Part shown: positions 60,511 to 64,000 of the stretch, in pieces
Position numbering within the stretch: position 1 is the first letter of the stretch
Layout of the letters: every line of letters begins with the position of its first letter
Source of the DNA: an uncultured Aquimarina sp.
Lineage (GTDB): Bacteria > Bacteroidota > Bacteroidia > Flavobacteriales > Flavobacteriaceae
Direction of reading: 5' to 3'
NCBI GenBank assembly: GCA_947493035.1
Contig: CANLOW010000002.1
Span: 62,001-126,000, forward strand
DNA: 64,000 bases
Notes under the pieces: model-generated
Databases searched by the model: none
Told to the model about the DNA's origin: nothing
The model's input: only the letters and a program-made list of their open reading frames with translations
Program-made: the position numbers and the translations under genes

Positions 60511-62568
60511 ATGCCTTATTTAAGATCGATAGCGATTTTATGTTTATTTTCAGTTACACTACTCACTTCTTGTAAACAAAAAGAAGATCTTTTAGACCAA
60601 GAAGAAAGACAATGGCTAAATGATCACCCTAACCTAATAGCAGCGATTAACCCTACATTTGCTCCTTATCAATTTATTAATGAACAAGGAGAAATTGATG
60701 GTATTTTTATAGGGTTTATAAATTTGATAGAAGACCGTATTGGATATACTTTCAAAAAGAAAAGGTATTATAATTGGAATGATATTATAATAGATGCTGA
60801 ACATGGCAAAGTAGATGTCATTTTAGAAATACAAGAAACGATAGATCGTGGTAAGTTTTTGACTTTTTCCAATCCTTTGCTATCTCAGCCACATGTTATT
60901 GTAACTCATAAAGAAATTCCTTCAAATAAAAGTCTTAAGTTTTTCGATGAACAACGTATAGGTGTTATAAAAGGATATGCCATAGAAGAGTTTTTAAAGA
61001 AAAACCATCCTAAATTTGAACTAATTGCTGTTTCCAATGATGATGAAGCATATAGAATGTTAGAAAATAAGGAGATTAATGCAATTATTTCATTTCAAGC
61101 TATTGCAAACTACTTTATTAATCAACGAGGCTATAAAAATCTAAAGGTCAATAAATCTATTCCATATCTAAATCAATCTAGTATTGCCAATCTAAGGGAG
61201 CATTATATTTTATCTAATATTATAGATAAAGCTATAAGGAGTATCACAAGCAAGGAAAAAAAACAAATTTTTGATAGTTGGTCTTATACACTTGTCAAAC
61301 CTATATATCAAAAAAATTGGTTTTGGTTTTCACTTTTAGGAATTATATCTGGTTTTCTTTTATTAATCATATTCATTAATAATCTATTAAAGAACAAAGT
61401 AAAAACAAAAACACTAGAGTTAATAGCTGCCAAAGAAAAGGCTGAAGAAAGTTCACAGTTAAAAACTGCATTTTTACACAATATATCACATGAAATCAGA
61501 ACTCCTGTGAATGCTGTCGTTGGTTTTTCTGATATGATAGAAAAAGGAATTATCAAAAAAGAGGAACATCCAAAATTTCTAAAAGTAATTAAGCACAGTG
61601 GTGAACAATTAATAAATGTTATTGATGACTTACTTGAGATTTCTAGTCTTGACACTAAAAAAGCTAAAGTACACCCTTCAGAAGTTAATGTTTCTGAAAT
61701 TCTAGAGGAATTATGTGCCATTTATGAAGTTAAAGCGATTCAAAAAGAGATTAACTTAAAATTAAAAGAGTCCGATAAAATTAGTGCTATAACAGACGGT
61801 TCTAAACTTCGAAAAATTATCAGTGGATTGGTAGATAATGCTATCAAAAATACGGATAAAGGAAGTGTAGAAATACTAGTAAATACAGTTGATAAATCAT
61901 TAATATTTCAAGTTATTGACACTGGTAAAGGGATCCCCGAATCATTATTACCTTCTATTTTCAAGCGTTTTCAAAAATCATCTCATGAAATAAAAAATTA
62001 TGACGATGGTGTTGGGTTAGGACTTGCCATCATTAAAGAAAATGTTGAACTATTAAAAGGAAGTATTAAAGTATCTTCTAGTGTTAATGTAGGATCTAAT
62101 TTTACTGTTTCTATACCCTTTACTGCTGCTAAAGAAAATTTAGAACAACAATGCAATGGAAATCATCAAAGTCTTTCTACGTTAGAAATTAAGACTGTTT
62201 TAATTGCTGAAGATGGCAAACTTAATTTTATTGTTTTAAAGAGATTGCTGATGAAATTATTGGGTGAAGACCTACAGATTTTACATGCTGAAAATGGTCA
62301 ATTAGCTGTAGAGATGGCCTCTAAAACCTCTAATATTGATTTGATTTTAATGGATATTAAAATGCCAATAATGGATGGATATGAAGCAACTAAAATCATT
62401 ACAGAAAACAACAAAAGCTCTTTGATAATAGCTCAAACAGCTTATGCTACTCCTGATGATCAACAATTAGCACTAGATGCTGGTTGTAAAGATGTAATTA
62501 CAAAACCAATCAAAATGGACGATTTAAAAGCTATCATACTTAAAAATTGTGTTAGTGATCAATTATAG
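60511..62568 (+). CDS. Hybrid sensor histidine kinase with substrate-binding sensor
   Basis: 685 residues. Lipoprotein-like N-terminus (LTSCKQKE, Cys21), a periplasmic substrate-binding (SBP_bac_3-like) domain at about 30-260, one membrane span at about 270-292, histidine kinase with HNISHEIRTPVNAVVGFSD (His327), HATPase with DNAIKNTDKG and DTGKGIP, and a C-terminal receiver with phosphoacceptor Asp615 (LILMDIKMP). It should sense a small ligand and pass phosphate via a phosphorelay. No cognate output gene is beside it. The combined Cys lipobox and following TM is odd; the Cys may just be part of an ordinary signal peptide. Confidence 0.87.
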   Translation: MPYLRSIAILCLFSVTLLTSCKQKEDLLDQEERQWLNDHPNLIAAINPTFAPYQFINEQGEIDGIFIGFINLIEDRIGYTFKKKRYYNWNDIIIDAEHGKVDVILEIQETIDRGKFLTFSNPLLSQPHVIVTHKEIPSNKSLKFFDEQRIGVIKGYAIEEFLKKNHPKFELIAVSNDDEAYRMLENKEINAIISFQAIANYFINQRGYKNLKVNKSIPYLNQSSIANLREHYILSNIIDKAIRSITSKEKKQIFDSWSYTLVKPIYQKNWFWFSLLGIISGFLLLIIFINNLLKNKVKTKTLELIAAKEKAEESSQLKTAFLHNISHEIRTPVNAVVGFSDMIEKGIIKKEEHPKFLKVIKHSGEQLINVIDDLLEISSLDTKKAKVHPSEVNVSEILEELCAIYEVKAIQKEINLKLKESDKISAITDGSKLRKIISGLVDNAIKNTDKGSVEILVNTVDKSLIFQVIDTGKGIPESLLPSIFKRFQKSSHEIKNYDDGVGLGLAIIKENVELLKGSIKVSSSVNVGSNFTVSIPFTAAKENLEQQCNGNHQSLSTLEIKTVLIAEDGKLNFIVLKRLLMKLLGEDLQILHAENGQLAVEMASKTSNIDLILMDIKMPIMDGYEATKIITENNKSSLIIAQTAYATPDDQQLALDAGCKDVITKPIKMDDLKAIILKNCVSDQL

Positions 62569-62587
62569 AATATGAAACTTAAAATCA

Positions 62588-63889
62588 CTAAACAGGTTCA
62601 CCATATAAATCGAAATCTTCGGCTTGATTAACCTTTATATTTACGAAATCTCCTGTTTTTAGATAAAACTTTTTAGCATCAACAAGGACTTCGTTATCTA
62701 CATCTGGAGAGTCAAATTCGGTCCTACCAATAAAGAAATCTCCTTCTTTACGATCTATAACACATTTAAACGTCTTACCTACTTTAGTTTGATTCAGTTC
62801 CCAAGATATTTGAGATTGAATTTCCATAATTTCATTTACGCGATCCATTTTAATTTCTTCAGGAACATCGTCTTCAAGGTTATAAGCATGTGTGTTTTCT
62901 TCGTGACTGTAAGTAAAACAACCTAACCTTTCAAAACGCATTTCGCGGACCCATTCTCTTAAAGTTTCAAAGTCTTCTTGTGTTTCTCCTGGATAACCAA
63001 CAATTAATGTTGTACGTATTGTCATATCAGGAACAACGGCACGAAAATCTTGCAACAACTTAGTTGTCTTAGCTTTTGTTGTACCACGTCGCATAGATTT
63101 CAAAATCGGATCTGCAATGTGCTGCAGTGGTATATCAATATAATTACAGATTTTAGGTTCATTTTTCATTAGCTCTAATACTTCCATAGGGAAACCTGTA
63201 GGAAATGCATAATGCAAACGGATCCATTCGATGCCATCTACATTAACTAATGCTTTTAATAAATCAGCTAATCTTCTTTCTTTATATAAATCTAACCCAT
63301 AATAAGTAAGATCTTGAGCAATAAGAACTAGTTCTTTTACTCCTTCTGCAGCTAATTTCTCTGCTTCTACCACCAAATCCTCTATAGGTGTAGATTTATG
63401 CTTCCCTCTCATTAAAGGGATAGCACAAAAGGAACAAGGTCTATCACAACCTTCAGCTATTTTTAAGTACGCATAATTTTTAGGAGTCGTCGTAAGACGC
63501 TCACCTATTAATTCGTGTTTATAATCAGCTTCTAGAACTTTTAATAATTGAGGTAATTCTGTAGTTCCGAAATACTGATCTACATTTGGGATTTCCTTTT
63601 CTAAATCTGGCTTATACCTCTCAGAAAGGCACCCTGTAACAAAGACTTTATCTACAAGTCCATCTTCTTTTTTCTGAACAAACTCTAAAATCGTATTAAT
63701 GGATTCCTCTTTAGCATTAGCAATAAAACCACAAGTGTTAATGACTGCTATATTACCTTCTTCTTCATGAACTACTTCTTTGCCATTAGCTTTCAGTTGT
63801 CCCATCAATACTTCTGAATCGTAAACATTTTTAGAGCAACCTAATGTTACTACATTGATTTTATTTTTCTTGATGGTTTTTGTTCTCAT
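62588..63889 (-). CDS. rimO: Ribosomal protein S12 methylthiotransferase
   Basis: 433 residues, radical-SAM/TRAM enzyme adding a methylthio group to Asp88 of uS12. UPF0004 domain with NVVTLGCSKNVYDSE, INTCGFI and VTGCLSERY cysteines; radical SAM cluster CDRPCSFC (CxxxCxxC); PLQHIADPILKSMRRG; TRAM domain at the C-terminus. The TLGCSKN and EVLMGQL forms place it with RimO rather than MiaB. Confidence 0.95.
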   Translation of the reverse strand: MRTKTIKKNKINVVTLGCSKNVYDSEVLMGQLKANGKEVVHEEEGNIAVINTCGFIANAKEESINTILEFVQKKEDGLVDKVFVTGCLSERYKPDLEKEIPNVDQYFGTTELPQLLKVLEADYKHELIGERLTTTPKNYAYLKIAEGCDRPCSFCAIPLMRGKHKSTPIEDLVVEAEKLAAEGVKELVLIAQDLTYYGLDLYKERRLADLLKALVNVDGIEWIRLHYAFPTGFPMEVLELMKNEPKICNYIDIPLQHIADPILKSMRRGTTKAKTTKLLQDFRAVVPDMTIRTTLIVGYPGETQEDFETLREWVREMRFERLGCFTYSHEENTHAYNLEDDVPEEIKMDRVNEIMEIQSQISWELNQTKVGKTFKCVIDRKEGDFFIGRTEFDSPDVDNEVLVDAKKFYLKTGDFVNIKVNQAEDFDLYGEPV

Positions 63890-63912
63890 AGCCGTTCAAT
63901 TTTCAGAATGTG

Positions 63913-63920
63913 CAAATTTA
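63913..63920 (-). promoter_or_regulatory. rimO promoter -7 box
   Basis: TAAATTTG on the minus strand, followed by C, an exact TAnnTTTG match 24 bases before the ATG. Confidence 0.45.
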
Positions 63921-63965
63921 CGGTTTTATCCCAGATAGATGTATATCCTAACCCATAATAGCAAA

Positions 63966-64000
63966 CAAAAAATCCTCAATATGTAGACATATTGAGGATT
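63966..64000 (-). terminator. Rho-independent terminator at the window edge
   Basis: Arms AATCCTCAATATG (63971-63983) and CATATTGAGGATT (63988-64000), loop TAGA; A run at 63966-63970 gives a T run on the minus strand. It would end a minus-strand gene lying beyond the window. Confidence 0.7.

Overview
The window is low-GC DNA from a marine-type member of the Bacteroidota, most likely family Flavobacteriaceae. The evidence is its gene content: a T9SS-sorted secreted protein, an ECF sigma/FecR/TonB-receptor set with an STN domain, paired DUF368 proteins, DUF349 next to aroE, and class II-length IlvC. Several genes also carry the Bacteroidota-type -7 element TAnnTTTG. No rRNA, tRNA or CRISPR array was seen.

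Region by region. 0-22.6 kb is ordinary chromosome: a frameshifted J-domain gene, a RluA-type pseudouridine synthase, an MscS channel, a glycosyltransferase, a response regulator, a LolD-type ATPase, an ALO-type oxidase, an ABC-F ATPase, two tandem DUF368 (PopT-type) membrane proteins, an SPFH protein, a TlpA-like thiol protein, an RluE-type enzyme, clpB, smpB, a DEAD-box helicase and an EamA transporter.

22.94-29.86 kb is the highlight: a complete-looking provirus of about 6.9 kb lying exactly between two dif/XerCD-type sites. It has no integrase. It encodes an HUH-type replication protein, a probable capsid protein, several very small membrane proteins and a membrane-anchored glucosaminidase-like lysin, and it ends in a hairpin-rich non-coding region that looks like a replication origin. 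Its layout matches small tailless ssDNA phages of Bacteroidota (the FLiP/Obscuriviridae kind). It appears to use the host XerC/XerD and the chromosomal dif site, so this window probably also contains the replication terminus.

30-41.4 kb is cell-surface biology. It holds a 1320-residue G8-domain, T9SS-exported protein, then an ECF sigma factor, a 53-residue mini anti-sigma-like protein, FecR and a TonB receptor. A lipoprotein hydrolase and an outer-membrane protein flank this set and share an almost identical upstream motif (GGGTATTT-N11-TGTTTTAG), which suggests one small regulon. 41.5-46.5 kb holds small membrane proteins, a beta-helix lipoprotein, a metallo-beta-lactamase-fold enzyme and a NUMOD4/HNH-like orphan.

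46.6-48.1 kb is a stand-alone ilvC. 48.6-54.9 kb is a tight six-gene minus-strand operon: CDP-alcohol phosphatidyltransferase, CdsA, patatin-like, SDR, PAP2/dual-specificity phosphatase, and hydrolase-methyltransferase. It resembles E. coli ynbABCD with two added genes and looks like an uncharacterised phospholipid pathway. 55.2-64 kb returns to housekeeping genes (aroE, a DUF349 protein, a methyltransferase, DUF1059, purB, a substrate-binding hybrid histidine kinase, rimO).
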